Assembly: GCF_003261635.1 (NCBI RefSeq)
Contig: NZ_QFXK01000030.1
Location: forward strand, 434,001-498,000
Origin: Kribbella monticola
Lineage (GTDB): Bacteria; Actinomycetota; Actinomycetes; Propionibacteriales; Kribbellaceae
Direction of reading: 5' to 3'
Length of the DNA stretch: 64,000 nt
In this document: in pieces, positions 44,468-53,247 of the stretch
Numbering within the stretch: the stretch's first letter is position 1
Layout of the letters: every line of letters starts with the position of its first letter
Made by a program: the position numbers and the translations under genes
Notes under the pieces: generated by a model
What the model was told of the DNA's origin: nothing
The model's database searches: none
What the model saw: only the letters and a program-made list of their open reading frames with translations

Positions 44468-44650
44468 GCCGCGAGTAGACCGCACACCGAGCAGGCCGCA
44501 CCCCGAGCAGGCCGCATCCCGAGTAGCCGCTCCCCGAGTAGGCCGCACGCCGAGTAGGCCGGACATCGAGTAGGCCGGACCCTGAGTAGCCGCTCCCCGG
44601 CTAGGCCGGACACCGCGTAGGCCGCACCCCTGCGTAGGCCGCATACCAGC
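44468..44650. repeat. Degenerate ~17-bp tandem repeats
   Basis: About ten variants of GGCCGCACCCCGAGTAG in a row after the MerR gene. The remaining bases to 44849 show no gene. Confidence 0.75.
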
Positions 44651-44849
44651 AGCTCCGCATCGGCTCAGCCCGTCTCTGGCGGCTTCGTCGTCAGCTCGAG
44701 CCTCGACACGACCTCATCGTCATTCTTGTGGCGGTCATGTCGGTGCAGGCGGATGTTCATGTCGGGCCGGCAGGCTGGCTGTCGAACCGGCTGGTCGCTG
44801 GCCGTTAGCTGGGGGCGGAGCGGCGTAAGGCGTCCCCAGCTCTTTCAGC

Positions 44850-44912
44850 TTGCGCGCGGCTAGCAGGTCCTTGCGCGCGGCTAGCAGGTTTCCTGCGCGC
44901 GGCTACCAGGTT
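44850..44912. repeat. 21-bp triple direct repeat
   Basis: Copies at 44850, 44871 and 44892 share TGCGCGCGGCTAGCAGGT-type cores. The third runs into the 3' end of the adjacent hydrolase gene and supplies its stop codon. Confidence 0.85.
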
Positions 44913-45658
44913 TTCAGGCGGGTGCCGAAGCGGGCTTTGGCGATCGAGGCGATGCCGGACGAGAGAGATGCGCGTCCGTTCCAGGCCGGCAGTGGATCGG
45001 TGCGACCGGGATCCGTGGTGAGTGCATCACAGTCGGCGGGTTCGGCGTGGGCGCTCAGGGCTGCTGTCGTGAAGCGGTGGACGAGGGTGTTCCAGTCCGC
45101 GGCGCGGTGGAGCATCGCGTGTTTGTCGCCGTCGACGGTGAGCATGGCGACGGGGATTCCCGTACTGCGGAGTCGGCGGGCGTAGGCGGCGGTCTGGGCC
45201 GGTGAGGTGATCCGGTCGAGCGTGCCGTGGGCGAAGACGACGAGGCCGCGGAGCGGCACGAGCGGTTCGCCGGGCGGGAGCCATGGCGCCAGTGCGAGCA
45301 CACCCGACACCAAGGGATGATTGCCTGCAGCAACCACTGCGCGCCCACCCATCGAGTGCCCGATCAGGACGACGCGACGGATCCGCGGCGGAAGCCCGTC
45401 CAGAACAGTGCGCAGGTCAGCCGCGGGCGACGCGGCGGCGCCGTTCCATCCGCGATACCGGTAGCGCATCAACCCGACGGCCGCACCAGGCGCGGCGGAG
45501 CGAGCAGCGGTTGCGAAGGGCCACATCCGCAGCAGCGGCGCACGCCAGGAATGCGGGTTCTTGAACGAGTCCACCACGCCGCCGTGTGCGAGCAGCACGA
45601 GATCGGTCGCTCCCGCAGGAGCAGCCAGCAAATCGATCCACGGCTCGGCGTCGGTCAT
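44903..45658 (-). CDS. Alpha/beta hydrolase
   Basis: 251 residues from the ATG at 45658, which overlaps the GNAT stop (ATGA); the longer opening upstream is a shadow. Seen: LVLLAHGGVVDSFKNPHSWR, nucleophile in VLIGHSMGGRAVV (~residue 97), acid in VFAHGTLDRITSP, and His in DGDKHAMLHR. Probable serine esterase/lipase-like enzyme. The last residues (RFGTRLKTW) fall in a 21-bp repeat, so the C-terminus may have been altered. Confidence 0.82.
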   Translation of the reverse strand: MTDAEPWIDLLAAPAGATDLVLLAHGGVVDSFKNPHSWRAPLLRMWPFATAARSAAPGAAVGLMRYRYRGWNGAAASPAADLRTVLDGLPPRIRRVVLIGHSMGGRAVVAAGNHPLVSGVLALAPWLPPGEPLVPLRGLVVFAHGTLDRITSPAQTAAYARRLRSTGIPVAMLTVDGDKHAMLHRAADWNTLVHRFTTAALSAHAEPADCDALTTDPGRTDPLPAWNGRASLSSGIASIAKARFGTRLKTW

Positions 45659-46131
45659 GCCCGCTCGGCAGGAGCGCTCTCGGAGACGGCGCCGTACAGG
45701 CTGGCCGCAGGTCGCTGGATCACGAGGAAGCGACTCGGATCGGGCAGATCCTCGAAGCCGTACGAGCGATACAACTCGTGGGCGTCGGCCGTCGCGAGCA
45801 TCGTGCGGCGCAGACCTTGCAGGTCCGGGTGGTCCAGCAATGTCTCCACGACGAAGCGGCCGAGACCCTGACCCTGGTGCGACGGAAGCACGAAGACGTC
45901 GCCGATCCAGGCGAACGTCGCGCGGTCGGTCGTCGCCCGCGCGAAGCCGACCTGGGCTCCGTCCGGTGCGTAGACGCCGACGACGACCGAGTTGGCGATC
46001 GCCCGCGCCACGACCTCGCGCGGAACGCCTGGCGACCAGTACGCCGTACGCAGGAAGCCGTGCACCACGTCGAGATCGATCCGCGAGACATCGTCGTCGG
46101 CGACGAAGCCGGCCGGGTGTTCGCGGATCAT
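45655..46131 (-). CDS. GNAT-family acetyltransferase
   Basis: 158 residues starting MIREHPAG. Acetyl-CoA loop VFVLPSHQGQGLGRFVVETL (~residues 77-96) and the C-terminal ELYRSYGFEDLPDPSRF. Substrate unknown. It shares one base with the tsaD stop (TGATG) and is co-transcribed with the t6A operon. Confidence 0.88.
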   Translation of the reverse strand: MIREHPAGFVADDDVSRIDLDVVHGFLRTAYWSPGVPREVVARAIANSVVVGVYAPDGAQVGFARATTDRATFAWIGDVFVLPSHQGQGLGRFVVETLLDHPDLQGLRRTMLATADAHELYRSYGFEDLPDPSRFLVIQRPAASLYGAVSESAPAERA

Positions 46132-47183
46132 CAGTTGAGCACCGTGGTGATCGGCATGGACGAGTCGGCCGGCAGGTCCAGCGGGGACGGGGCCTTGCCG
46201 GCACGGACGAGTTCCGACCCGAGGGCGGCGATCATCGCGCCGTTGTCGGTACACAGACCCGGCCGTGGCACCCGTACTGCGATGCCCGCTTCCGCGCAAC
46301 GCTCTTCGGCCATCGTCCGCAGTCGCGAGTTCGCCGCGACGCCGCCGCCGATGAGCAGGTGCTCGTAGCCGCGGTCCTTGCAGGCGTCGATCGCCTTGCG
46401 GGTCAGCACGTCGCAGACCGCCTCCTGGAAGGCCGCCGCCACGTGGTTCACCGGCACGTCCTCGCCGTCGCGACGCTTCGCCTCCACCCAGCGGGCAACC
46501 GCGGTTTTCAAGCCGGAGAAGGAGAAATCGAACCGGTGCCGCTCCAGATCGCGCTGACTGGTCAGCCCGCGCGGGAACTTCACGTACAGCCGGTCGCCGC
46601 CGTCGCGAGCCGCTTTGTCGATATATGGACCTCCGGGGAACGGCAGGCCCAGCACCCGCGCGACCTTGTCGAACGCCTCCCCCGCGGCATCGTCGATGGT
46701 CGAGCCCATCGGCAGTACGCCGTCGGTGATGTCCTCGACGGCGAGCAGCGACGAGTGGCCGCCGGAGACGAGCATCGCCACGCAGCCCTTCGGCAGATCG
46801 CCGTGCTCCAAGGTGTCGACGGCAACGTGTGCGGCGAGGTGATTCACGCCGTACAAGGGTTTGTCGAGTGACAGCGCGAGTCCCTTGGCGGCGGCGACGC
46901 CGACCAGCAGGGCGCCGGCCAGGCCCGGGCCGCTCGTGACGGCGACGGCGTCGACGTCGGTCGGTTTGATCCCGGCTGTCTCGCAGGCGCGCCGGATCGT
47001 CGGCACCATCGCTTCCAGGTGGGCGCGGCTGGCGACCTCCGGTACGACGCCGCCGAAGCGGGCGTGCTCCTCGACACTGGAGGCGATCGCGTCGGCGAGC
47101 AGGGTCTGCCCGCGGACGATGCCGACCCCGGTCTCGTCGCACGACGTCTCGATGCCCAGGATCAGCGGCTCGTTCTCAGTCAT
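46131..47183 (-). CDS. tsaD: tRNA t6A threonylcarbamoyltransferase TsaD
   Basis: 350 residues. Transfers the threonylcarbamoyl group to A37 of ANN-decoding tRNAs with TsaB and TsaE. Seen: ILGIETSCDETGVGIV, metal-binding histidines in NHLAAHVAVD, VSGGHSSLL, GGVAANSRLR and the final CTDNGAMIAALG. The ATG at 47183 overlaps rimI by eight bases; a longer opening upstream is not used. Confidence 0.97.
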   Translation of the reverse strand: MTENEPLILGIETSCDETGVGIVRGQTLLADAIASSVEEHARFGGVVPEVASRAHLEAMVPTIRRACETAGIKPTDVDAVAVTSGPGLAGALLVGVAAAKGLALSLDKPLYGVNHLAAHVAVDTLEHGDLPKGCVAMLVSGGHSSLLAVEDITDGVLPMGSTIDDAAGEAFDKVARVLGLPFPGGPYIDKAARDGGDRLYVKFPRGLTSQRDLERHRFDFSFSGLKTAVARWVEAKRRDGEDVPVNHVAAAFQEAVCDVLTRKAIDACKDRGYEHLLIGGGVAANSRLRTMAEERCAEAGIAVRVPRPGLCTDNGAMIAALGSELVRAGKAPSPLDLPADSSMPITTVLN

Positions 47184-47670
47184 GGTCCTCCTGCCATCGC
47201 ATGATGACGGCGTCCTCGCCGCCGGCGTAGTACCCGCGCCGCCGGCTGATCTCGGTGAATCCGAACCCGCGGTACAACGCCTTCGCGGATTCGTTGCTCT
47301 CAGCAACTTCTAACAAAATGGTCCGTCCCGTGCATCGCTGCAGTGCCGCGGACATCAACTGCCGGCCGATCCCGGTACGCCGCTCCGCCGGCGCCACCGC
47401 GATCCGCAGCAGATCCACCGGATCCTCCAAAGCAGCAGGAACCAGCAGTACTACATATCCGACAACCTCGCCCTCATTCGCAACCAGCACCACCCGATCG
47501 TTCCCCACGCGAGCAAACTCCTCCGCCCACGCACCTGCACTCCAAGGGCCGGTGAAGGAAGGCGTGGCGGTCAGAGCAGCGCCCCCAACCGCTGAGGCGA
47601 AGCACGCCTGATCCAGAGCGACCACCGCATCCAGGTCTGCTGCGGTCGCCGGGCGGATGTTGGGTCTCAT
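47176..47670 (-). CDS. rimI: Ribosomal protein S18-alanine N-acetyltransferase RimI
   Basis: 164 residues, GNAT fold. Acetyl-CoA loop LRIAVAPAERRTGIGRQLMS, LLEVAESNESAKALYRGFGF and RRGYYAGGEDAVIM are the RimI signature. Position between tsaB and tsaD is the standard order. A ~12-residue insert near the front (GGAALTATPSFTG) lengthens the usual N-terminus. Confidence 0.9.
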   Translation of the reverse strand: MRPNIRPATAADLDAVVALDQACFASAVGGAALTATPSFTGPWSAGAWAEEFARVGNDRVVLVANEGEVVGYVVLLVPAALEDPVDLLRIAVAPAERRTGIGRQLMSAALQRCTGRTILLEVAESNESAKALYRGFGFTEISRRRGYYAGGEDAVIMRWQEDHD

Positions 47671-48338
47671 GTGGGCAGCACGCTCTTCGGGCCGCCCGAC
47701 ACGGTGACGTCCGGGCGGCGGAGGTAGAGCGGGTCCGGAAGGACGGTCGGTAGCGCACCAGTTGCGACGCCGGAAGCGAGCACCTCGGCGGATGGGTACT
47801 CGATGACCTCGGCAGACGGGCCGCGGCCGAGCGCCTCGGCGTACAGGGTGACGCCGCGCCCGGTGATCGGCAGGCCGGCCAGCACATGCGCGACATCAGC
47901 GGGGCGATCGACGGCAGGGCCCTCGATGCGGCGACGGCTGCCGTCCTCGGCAGGGCTGTCGTACAGCGCCCAGTAGATCTCCTTGCGACGCGCGTCGGTG
48001 GCGACCGCGACCGGCTGCTCGACAGGCGACTGCAGAGCGAGGATGTCCAGGCTGCAAACCCCCACAACCTCGATGCCGAGCACGTCCGCCATCGTCCGCG
48101 CGGTGACCAGTCCGACCCGCAGACCAGTGAACGGCCCCGGCCCGACGCCGACCGCGATCTTCGTCAACTCTCGTGGTGTGCAACCGGCCTCGGCGAGCGC
48201 CGCAGCGATGGCCGGCGCCAGCAGTTCACCATGCCGCAAGGCGTCGACCGTCGACGACGACGCAAGGACCTCGCCGGAAACAGCATCTGCCAGCGCGACA
48301 GTCACGGCAGCACTGGACGTATCGAAAGCAAGCAGCAC
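47667..48338 (-). CDS. tsaB: t6A synthesis scaffold TsaB
   Basis: 223 residues from the GTG at 48338, six bases after GGAGG; an upstream TTG is possible but lacks a site. ASKHA fold, partner of TsaD. Seen: LLAFDTSSAAVTVALAD, VGVGPGPFTGLRVGLVTART and ATDARRKEIYWALYD. Begins two bases after the tsaE-fusion stop and overlaps rimI by four bases. Confidence 0.94.
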   Translation of the reverse strand: MLLAFDTSSAAVTVALADAVSGEVLASSSTVDALRHGELLAPAIAAALAEAGCTPRELTKIAVGVGPGPFTGLRVGLVTARTMADVLGIEVVGVCSLDILALQSPVEQPVAVATDARRKEIYWALYDSPAEDGSRRRIEGPAVDRPADVAHVLAGLPITGRGVTLYAEALGRGPSAEVIEYPSAEVLASGVATGALPTVLPDPLYLRRPDVTVSGGPKSVLPT

Positions 48339-48339
48339 T

Positions 48340-49263
48340 TCAGTCCTCCACAACAGAAAGCCGTACGCCGGTCTCGGCCCAGCGCCGGCCGACCGGTGTC
48401 ACCCGCAGGTCGCGGGTCTCGTCCGTGTCGTCGTCGCCGCGCGTCACCACGATGTCGAGCCGGTCCGCGGCCAGCGTCTCGGCCAGCCCGTGTCCCCATT
48501 CGACCACGGTCACCGCGTCGTCCAGGCTGGCGTCCAGGTCGAGATCGTCCAACTCGGCGATCCCGCCGAGCCGATAAGCGTCGACGTGCACGAGCGCCGG
48601 TCCACCGGACAGCGACGGATGCACCCGCGAGATCACGAACGTCGGCGAGGTGATGTCGCCGCGCACCTTCAGCCCCGCGCCGAGTCCCTGCGTGAACGTC
48701 GTCTTGCCCGCACCGAGGTCACCGGACAACACCAGTACGTCGCCCGCCCGCAGTTGCCCGGCGAGCTCTTCGCCGTACGAGCGCATCTCGTCGGCCGTCG
48801 GCACGGTCAGCTCGATCGGCATCGCCTTCGCGTAGATCAGGTCGTGGCCGCGCTGCTCCACCACCGAGTACCCGCGCCGGCGCCAGAATTCCACGGTCTC
48901 GGGCAGTTCCTCGCGAGCGATCAGCCTGACCCGACGCAACCCACGCAGCCGGGCAGTGTCCTCGGCACAACCCACCATCGCCGACGCGACGCCACGGCCC
49001 TGAAAGCGCGGGTTCACCGAAACTCGTCGCAGCCCGAGCACGTCGCCGGCCACGTCGAACAGCATCGCACCGGCCGGTACGCCGTCGATGCGCGCGAGCA
49101 GGCCGCCGTGCGCCGCGACGGCGGCGCCGACGGTGGAGGCGTTCTCGGACAGGGCGGTCGACGGCGGATCGAGGACTCGCCGGGCCGCGAAGGCGTGATG
49201 GATCACCGTCACGATCTCGTCGACGGTGGCTTCCGTGGCGTCCACCACGTGCAGGTCGGTCAT
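48340..49263 (-). CDS. tsaE: GNAT-TsaE fusion
   Basis: 307 residues. The N-terminal ~155 residues are a GNAT domain (RRVSVNPRFQGRGVASAMVG acetyl-CoA loop, ELPETVEFWRRRGYSVVEQR). From ~160 on is TsaE, the t6A ATPase: VLSGDLGAGKTTFTQGLGAG P-loop, DITSPTFVISRVH, HVDAYRLGGIAELDDLDLD and VTVVEWGHG. The fusion is continuous in one frame. The start overlaps the hydrolase stop (ATGA). Confidence 0.92.
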   Translation of the reverse strand: MTDLHVVDATEATVDEIVTVIHHAFAARRVLDPPSTALSENASTVGAAVAAHGGLLARIDGVPAGAMLFDVAGDVLGLRRVSVNPRFQGRGVASAMVGCAEDTARLRGLRRVRLIAREELPETVEFWRRRGYSVVEQRGHDLIYAKAMPIELTVPTADEMRSYGEELAGQLRAGDVLVLSGDLGAGKTTFTQGLGAGLKVRGDITSPTFVISRVHPSLSGGPALVHVDAYRLGGIAELDDLDLDASLDDAVTVVEWGHGLAETLAADRLDIVVTRGDDDTDETRDLRVTPVGRRWAETGVRLSVVED

Positions 49264-50378
49264 CTGTGTCCCAGGGATTGTTCGGCTCGCTCGATCATCC
49301 CGAGCAGAGCGGCGGTGAACTCGCGGTGGTGCTCGATCAGGCCGAGGTGACCGCAGTTCTTCACCTCGACCAGTTCGGCGCCGGGCACGTGCCGGACGAT
49401 CTCCTCGGAGTGCTCGAACGGCGTCAGGTGGTCGGAGTCGCCGCCGACCACCACACACTCCACTTTCTGCAACGGCTCCAGCGCGGAGTACTTGTTGTGC
49501 AGGGCAAAGATCGGGTAGAACTCCGCGATCACCGAGATCGGCGTCGCGGCGATCATCTCGTTGACGAACTCGGTGAAGGCCGGCGGCACCTCGGAGCCGA
49601 ACGAGTACTTCCGGGTCAGCAGGTAGCTGATGTCCGTCCCGGCCTTACGGCCGCGCTCGACCACATCGGGGATGCGCGCGAGCGCGGCGACGGTGGGGGT
49701 GGCCAATCGGCGTACCAGCATGCCGGCCCTGCCTGGTAAGGCGATCGGGGTCTGGTCGAGGGCACCGGCGCTGGTCGAACACAGTCCGACGCCGATGATC
49801 CGGTCGCCGAAGATCTCCGGGTGCTGCTCGGCCATCGCCATGATCGACATGCCGCCCATCGAGTGACCGATCAGGATCACCGGCCCGGTCGGCGCATACT
49901 TCTCGAGGATCCCGTACAGGTCGCGACCGAGCTGCTCGATGCTGACGTTCTCCTTCGGCGACCGTCCGGACCGCCCGTGCGAGCGCTGGTCGTAGAAGAT
50001 CATCGTGCCGATCCCGGCCAGGTCGCGACGCTCGAAGTGCCAGCAGTCCATGTTCAGCCCGTACCCGTGCGCGAAGATCAGCGTCAGGTCCTCGGGCCCG
50101 TCCGGCGTCTTGCGCCGCAGCCTGCGTTTCGGCGGCGCGGCGGGTCGCCGGGAGCGCTTGAGCTCGTCGATCTCGACGTACAGCTCGACGCCGTCGTCCG
50201 CGGTGAAGACGTGCGGCGTACCGCGCAGTGAACCGAACGGCTCGGCTTCCAGCTGGGCGCGCTGGCCCGAACGACGGCCGATCATCTGCCGTTCGACCGC
50301 GACACCGGCCGCTGCTCCCGCAGCCAGCACTCCGACCGCGGCTCCGATCAACCCCGCGGTGCGTCCTGCCTTCGACAT
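49260..50378 (-). CDS. Alpha/beta hydrolase with N-terminal membrane segment
   Basis: 372 residues. N-terminal hydrophobic stretch AGLIGAAVGVLAAGAAAGVA, basic linker (RRPAAPPKRRLRRKT), then a hydrolase fold: LIFAHGYGLNMDCWHFERRD, nucleophile ILIGHSMGGMSIMAMAEQHP, acid in VVGGDSDHLTPFEH, His in KNCGHLGLIEHH. Likely membrane-anchored esterase. This gene between alr and tsaE is a fixture of the actinobacterial block (Rv-type alr neighbourhood). Confidence 0.88.
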   Translation of the reverse strand: MSKAGRTAGLIGAAVGVLAAGAAAGVAVERQMIGRRSGQRAQLEAEPFGSLRGTPHVFTADDGVELYVEIDELKRSRRPAAPPKRRLRRKTPDGPEDLTLIFAHGYGLNMDCWHFERRDLAGIGTMIFYDQRSHGRSGRSPKENVSIEQLGRDLYGILEKYAPTGPVILIGHSMGGMSIMAMAEQHPEIFGDRIIGVGLCSTSAGALDQTPIALPGRAGMLVRRLATPTVAALARIPDVVERGRKAGTDISYLLTRKYSFGSEVPPAFTEFVNEMIAATPISVIAEFYPIFALHNKYSALEPLQKVECVVVGGDSDHLTPFEHSEEIVRHVPGAELVEVKNCGHLGLIEHHREFTAALLGMIERAEQSLGHR

Positions 50379-51535
50379 CAGCCGGTCGCCTCCGCGGTGT
50401 CGACGTACCGCCGGGGCACGCGGGCGCCTAGGCGGGTCACGATCTCGTAGTTGATGGTCCCCGCGGCGTCCGCCCAGTCGTCGGCGGTCGGCTCACCGTT
50501 CGCGCCCGAGCCGAACAGTACGACGGCGTCGCCGGCCTTCGCCGGGTCGTCCTCGAGGTTGACCACGCACTGGTCCATGCAGATCCGCCCGACGATCCCT
50601 CGCCGCTGACCGGCGACCTGGACCGGGGCCGAGTTCGAGGCGTGCCGCGGCAGCCCGTCGCCGTACCCGAGCGGGACCAGCCCGAGCGTCGACGGCCTCG
50701 GCGCGGTCCAGGTGAGCCCGTACGAGACGCCCGTCCCGGCCGGCACCCGCTTGACCATGGCGAGCCGGGCCCGCAACGTCATCGCAGGCCGCAACCCGAG
50801 CTCGGCCGACGGCAGCGCGTGCCCGAACGGGGACAGCCCGTACGTCGCGATGCCGGGCCGCACCAGGTCGAAATGGGTCTCCGGCAGCGCCAGCGTGCCG
50901 CCCGAGTTCGCCAGGTGCTTCAGCGGCGGCTCCACGCCGAGCGAGGCCGCGACCTCGATGGCCGAGACGAATGCGGCCACCTGGGCTTCGTTCACCGGGC
51001 TCTTCGGCTCGTCCGAATTGGCCAGATGCGACCAGATCCCGGCGATCTCGATCCGCCCGGCCTTCTCCTCGCGCTGCGCCGCCCGCAGCAGCGCCGGCCA
51101 TTCCTCCGCTACCGCACCGCCGCGGCTCAGGCCGGTGTCGATCTTCAGGTGCACGCGGGCCGGCCGGTCGGTCACCGATCCGGCGAGTTCGGCGATCTCC
51201 CACGGCGCGGCGGCGGACAGGTCGATGCCGGCGGCAATCGCTTCGCCGACCGGCTCACCCGGTGTGGTCAGCCAGCAGAAGATCGGCCCGGTGTCGCCGG
51301 CGGCCCGGAGGCTGAGTGCCTCGTCGAGGACGGCCGCGCCGATCCAGTCGGCACCGGCCTCGCGTGCTGCCCGGGCAACCGGGACCATCCCGTGGCCGTA
51401 GGCGTCGGCCTTCACCACGGTCATCAGTTGCGCGGACTCCACCCGGGAGCGCAGCGCAGCGACGTTGTGGCGGATCGCAGCGAGGTCCACCACTGCTTCG
51501 GCCCGCACCGTCAGTGGTTCGGCAGCGTCATACAT
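50378..51535 (-). CDS. alr: Alanine racemase
   Basis: 385 residues, PLP fold-type III, converting L- to D-alanine for peptidoglycan. PLP lysine motif VVKADAYGHGMVPVA (~residues 38-52), HLANSGGTL, the catalytic Tyr loop GVSYGLTWTA, and the C-terminal VGRICMDQCVVNL and NYEIVTRLGARVPRRY. The stop shares one base with the hydrolase start. First gene of the long alr-tsaD-GNAT operon; the promoter should lie in the 108 bases to 51643. Confidence 0.96.
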   Translation of the reverse strand: MYDAAEPLTVRAEAVVDLAAIRHNVAALRSRVESAQLMTVVKADAYGHGMVPVARAAREAGADWIGAAVLDEALSLRAAGDTGPIFCWLTTPGEPVGEAIAAGIDLSAAAPWEIAELAGSVTDRPARVHLKIDTGLSRGGAVAEEWPALLRAAQREEKAGRIEIAGIWSHLANSDEPKSPVNEAQVAAFVSAIEVAASLGVEPPLKHLANSGGTLALPETHFDLVRPGIATYGLSPFGHALPSAELGLRPAMTLRARLAMVKRVPAGTGVSYGLTWTAPRPSTLGLVPLGYGDGLPRHASNSAPVQVAGQRRGIVGRICMDQCVVNLEDDPAKAGDAVVLFGSGANGEPTADDWADAAGTINYEIVTRLGARVPRRYVDTAEATG

Positions 51536-51643
51536 AGCCCACCTAGTCTCTCAGGCCCTCCGGCCCAACTCCCCCAGGCGGTCCGGACACCCCTCCTCCG
51601 GTCGGTCCCGAGAGAATACCCAGAACGATCCCGGCGGACACTT

Positions 51644-52291
51644 TCAGGCACTCTCGATCAGAGCTGGAAGCTCTCTCATGTCGGCGAAGATCGCGGTGGC
51701 GGAGGCGAGTTTGTCGCGCGAAGTCATCGCGGCGAAGCCGAAGACGCGCATGCCGGCGGCGTTGGCGGCGGCGACGCCGAGCGGGCTGTCCTCGACGACC
51801 ACGCACTCGTCGGGTTTCACACCCATCGTGTGCGCCGCGTGCAGGAACAGATCCGGCGCCGGCTTCCCGTGCTCGACATCGTCGGCACTGAAGATCCGCC
51901 CCTCGAACCGGTCCCAGAACCCGACCGTCGTCAGCGCCGTACGGATCCGCTGATGCGTCCCCGACGAGGCCAGACAGTACGTCGTACCGTCGGCATCCAG
52001 TCCATCGAGGACCTCTCGTACGCCGGGCACCGGCTGCAGGTGCTCGAAGCCCTCGAACAACCGGTGGTGGTAGCGGTCCTCGAGGTCGGCCGGCAACGGC
52101 GCGCCCAGCTTGGCCTCGGCCTTCTGCCGCATCGACACCATGCTGCCGCCCATGTAGTCGCGGACCGCCTCCTCCAAGGTGTACGGCAGCCCGGCCTCGG
52201 TGAGCAGTTCAGCCAGGATCCCGTTGGCCAGTCGCTCGGAGTCAACCAGCACACCATCGTTGTCGAAGATCACCAGCGCGGGTCGAGTCAC
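51644..52291 (-). CDS. HAD-superfamily phosphatase/phosphoglucomutase-like hydrolase
   Basis: 215 residues from a GTG overlapping the LysR stop (GTGA). Motif I IFDNDGVLVDSE (Asp nucleophile and Asp+2... replaced as DND-G-V), motif II in CLASSGTH, motif III lysine HGKPAPDLFLHAA, motif IV VVEDSPLGVAAANAAGM. HAD subfamily IA with a small helical cap. Sugar phosphates are the usual substrates. Confidence 0.88.
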   Translation of the reverse strand: MTRPALVIFDNDGVLVDSERLANGILAELLTEAGLPYTLEEAVRDYMGGSMVSMRQKAEAKLGAPLPADLEDRYHHRLFEGFEHLQPVPGVREVLDGLDADGTTYCLASSGTHQRIRTALTTVGFWDRFEGRIFSADDVEHGKPAPDLFLHAAHTMGVKPDECVVVEDSPLGVAAANAAGMRVFGFAAMTSRDKLASATAIFADMRELPALIESA

Positions 52292-53172
52292 ACCGCAACC
52301 CTACGCAGGGCCTCGATGGCCGCGACGACCGCGGCGTTCTGTCTCATCTCGGCCCGGAGCAACGCGGACACCACCCGGCGAGGCGAAGTACGAACGGGCA
52401 ACGCGACGACACCTCGCCCAGGCGCGGCAGTCAACGCGAGCTGTGGCAACAACGTCACGGCGAGTCCTTCAGCGACCAACCGCTGCACCACCACATAGTC
52501 ATCGGTCCGATGCCGTACGTCGGGCACGAACCCGGCCTCGGCGGTCGCACTCAGGAGATGCGCCTCACACCGCGGACACCCCGCGATCCACCGCTCGCCC
52601 GCGAGATCCCCCAACGCGACCGGCTTGCCACGCCGCGCCAGTCGATGTCCGGCCGGCAGTACTGCGCGCAGCGGGTCCTTGAACAGCTCCTCGGTCACCA
52701 GGTCTGAGTGCTCCGACTGGCCGAGGTGATCGAAGACCAGCGCGAGGTCCGCGGTTCCGGCGAGGATCTCGGCCCGCGCCTCAGGCGGTTCGGCCTCGGT
52801 CAGCCGTACGTCGAGAGCGGGTGCGCGAGCGGCCAGGTCGGCGAGTGCGGGCGGGACGAGTACGGCCGCGGCCGACGGGAACGCCACCAGCGCAAGCGTG
52901 CCCTGCTGCAGCGTCGCCAGCGCCTGCAGCTCGGATTCCGCGGCCGAGAGACGGGCCGCCATCGCGTCCGCGTGGACGAGAAGAGCCGCGCCGGCCTCGG
53001 TCAGGGTGATCCCCCGAACCGACCGGAGGAGCAGCGGGATACCGATCTCACGTTCCAGTCGCTGCATGTGCTGGCCTACGGCCGGTTGCGTCCAGCCCAG
53101 CGCATCGGCCGCTTTCGACAGCGAGCCGAGCCGCGCGACCTCACGGAAGATCAGCAGTCTCCGAGGATCCAT
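52288..53172 (-). CDS. LysR-family transcriptional regulator
   Basis: 294 residues. N-terminal winged HTH (RRLLIFREVARLGSLSKAAD, ALGWTQPAVGQHMQRLEREI) followed by a substrate-binding domain. Cys in IAGCPRCEAHL could sense redox or metals. The ATG at 53172 lacks a clear ribosome binding site, so the mRNA may be leaderless. Divergent from the aminotransferase gene with only 75 bases between, the classic LysR arrangement with its target. Confidence 0.9.
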   Translation of the reverse strand: MDPRRLLIFREVARLGSLSKAADALGWTQPAVGQHMQRLEREIGIPLLLRSVRGITLTEAGAALLVHADAMAARLSAAESELQALATLQQGTLALVAFPSAAAVLVPPALADLAARAPALDVRLTEAEPPEARAEILAGTADLALVFDHLGQSEHSDLVTEELFKDPLRAVLPAGHRLARRGKPVALGDLAGERWIAGCPRCEAHLLSATAEAGFVPDVRHRTDDYVVVQRLVAEGLAVTLLPQLALTAAPGRGVVALPVRTSPRRVVSALLRAEMRQNAAVVAAIEALRRVAV

Positions 53173-53175
53173 CCT

Positions 53176-53190
53176 CAAAGCCTAGCTTTG
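53176..53190. promoter_or_regulatory. CAAAGC-CTA-GCTTTG palindrome
   Basis: Perfect six-base arms four bases from the LysR start, in the LysR/aminotransferase intergenic region. Probable LysR operator by position. Confidence 0.5.
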
Positions 53191-53247
53191 GTCTTGTCAC
53201 AGGAGGACGGTCTGGCGCTTGAGCTGGATCGTGCCGAGGCTGGAGTC

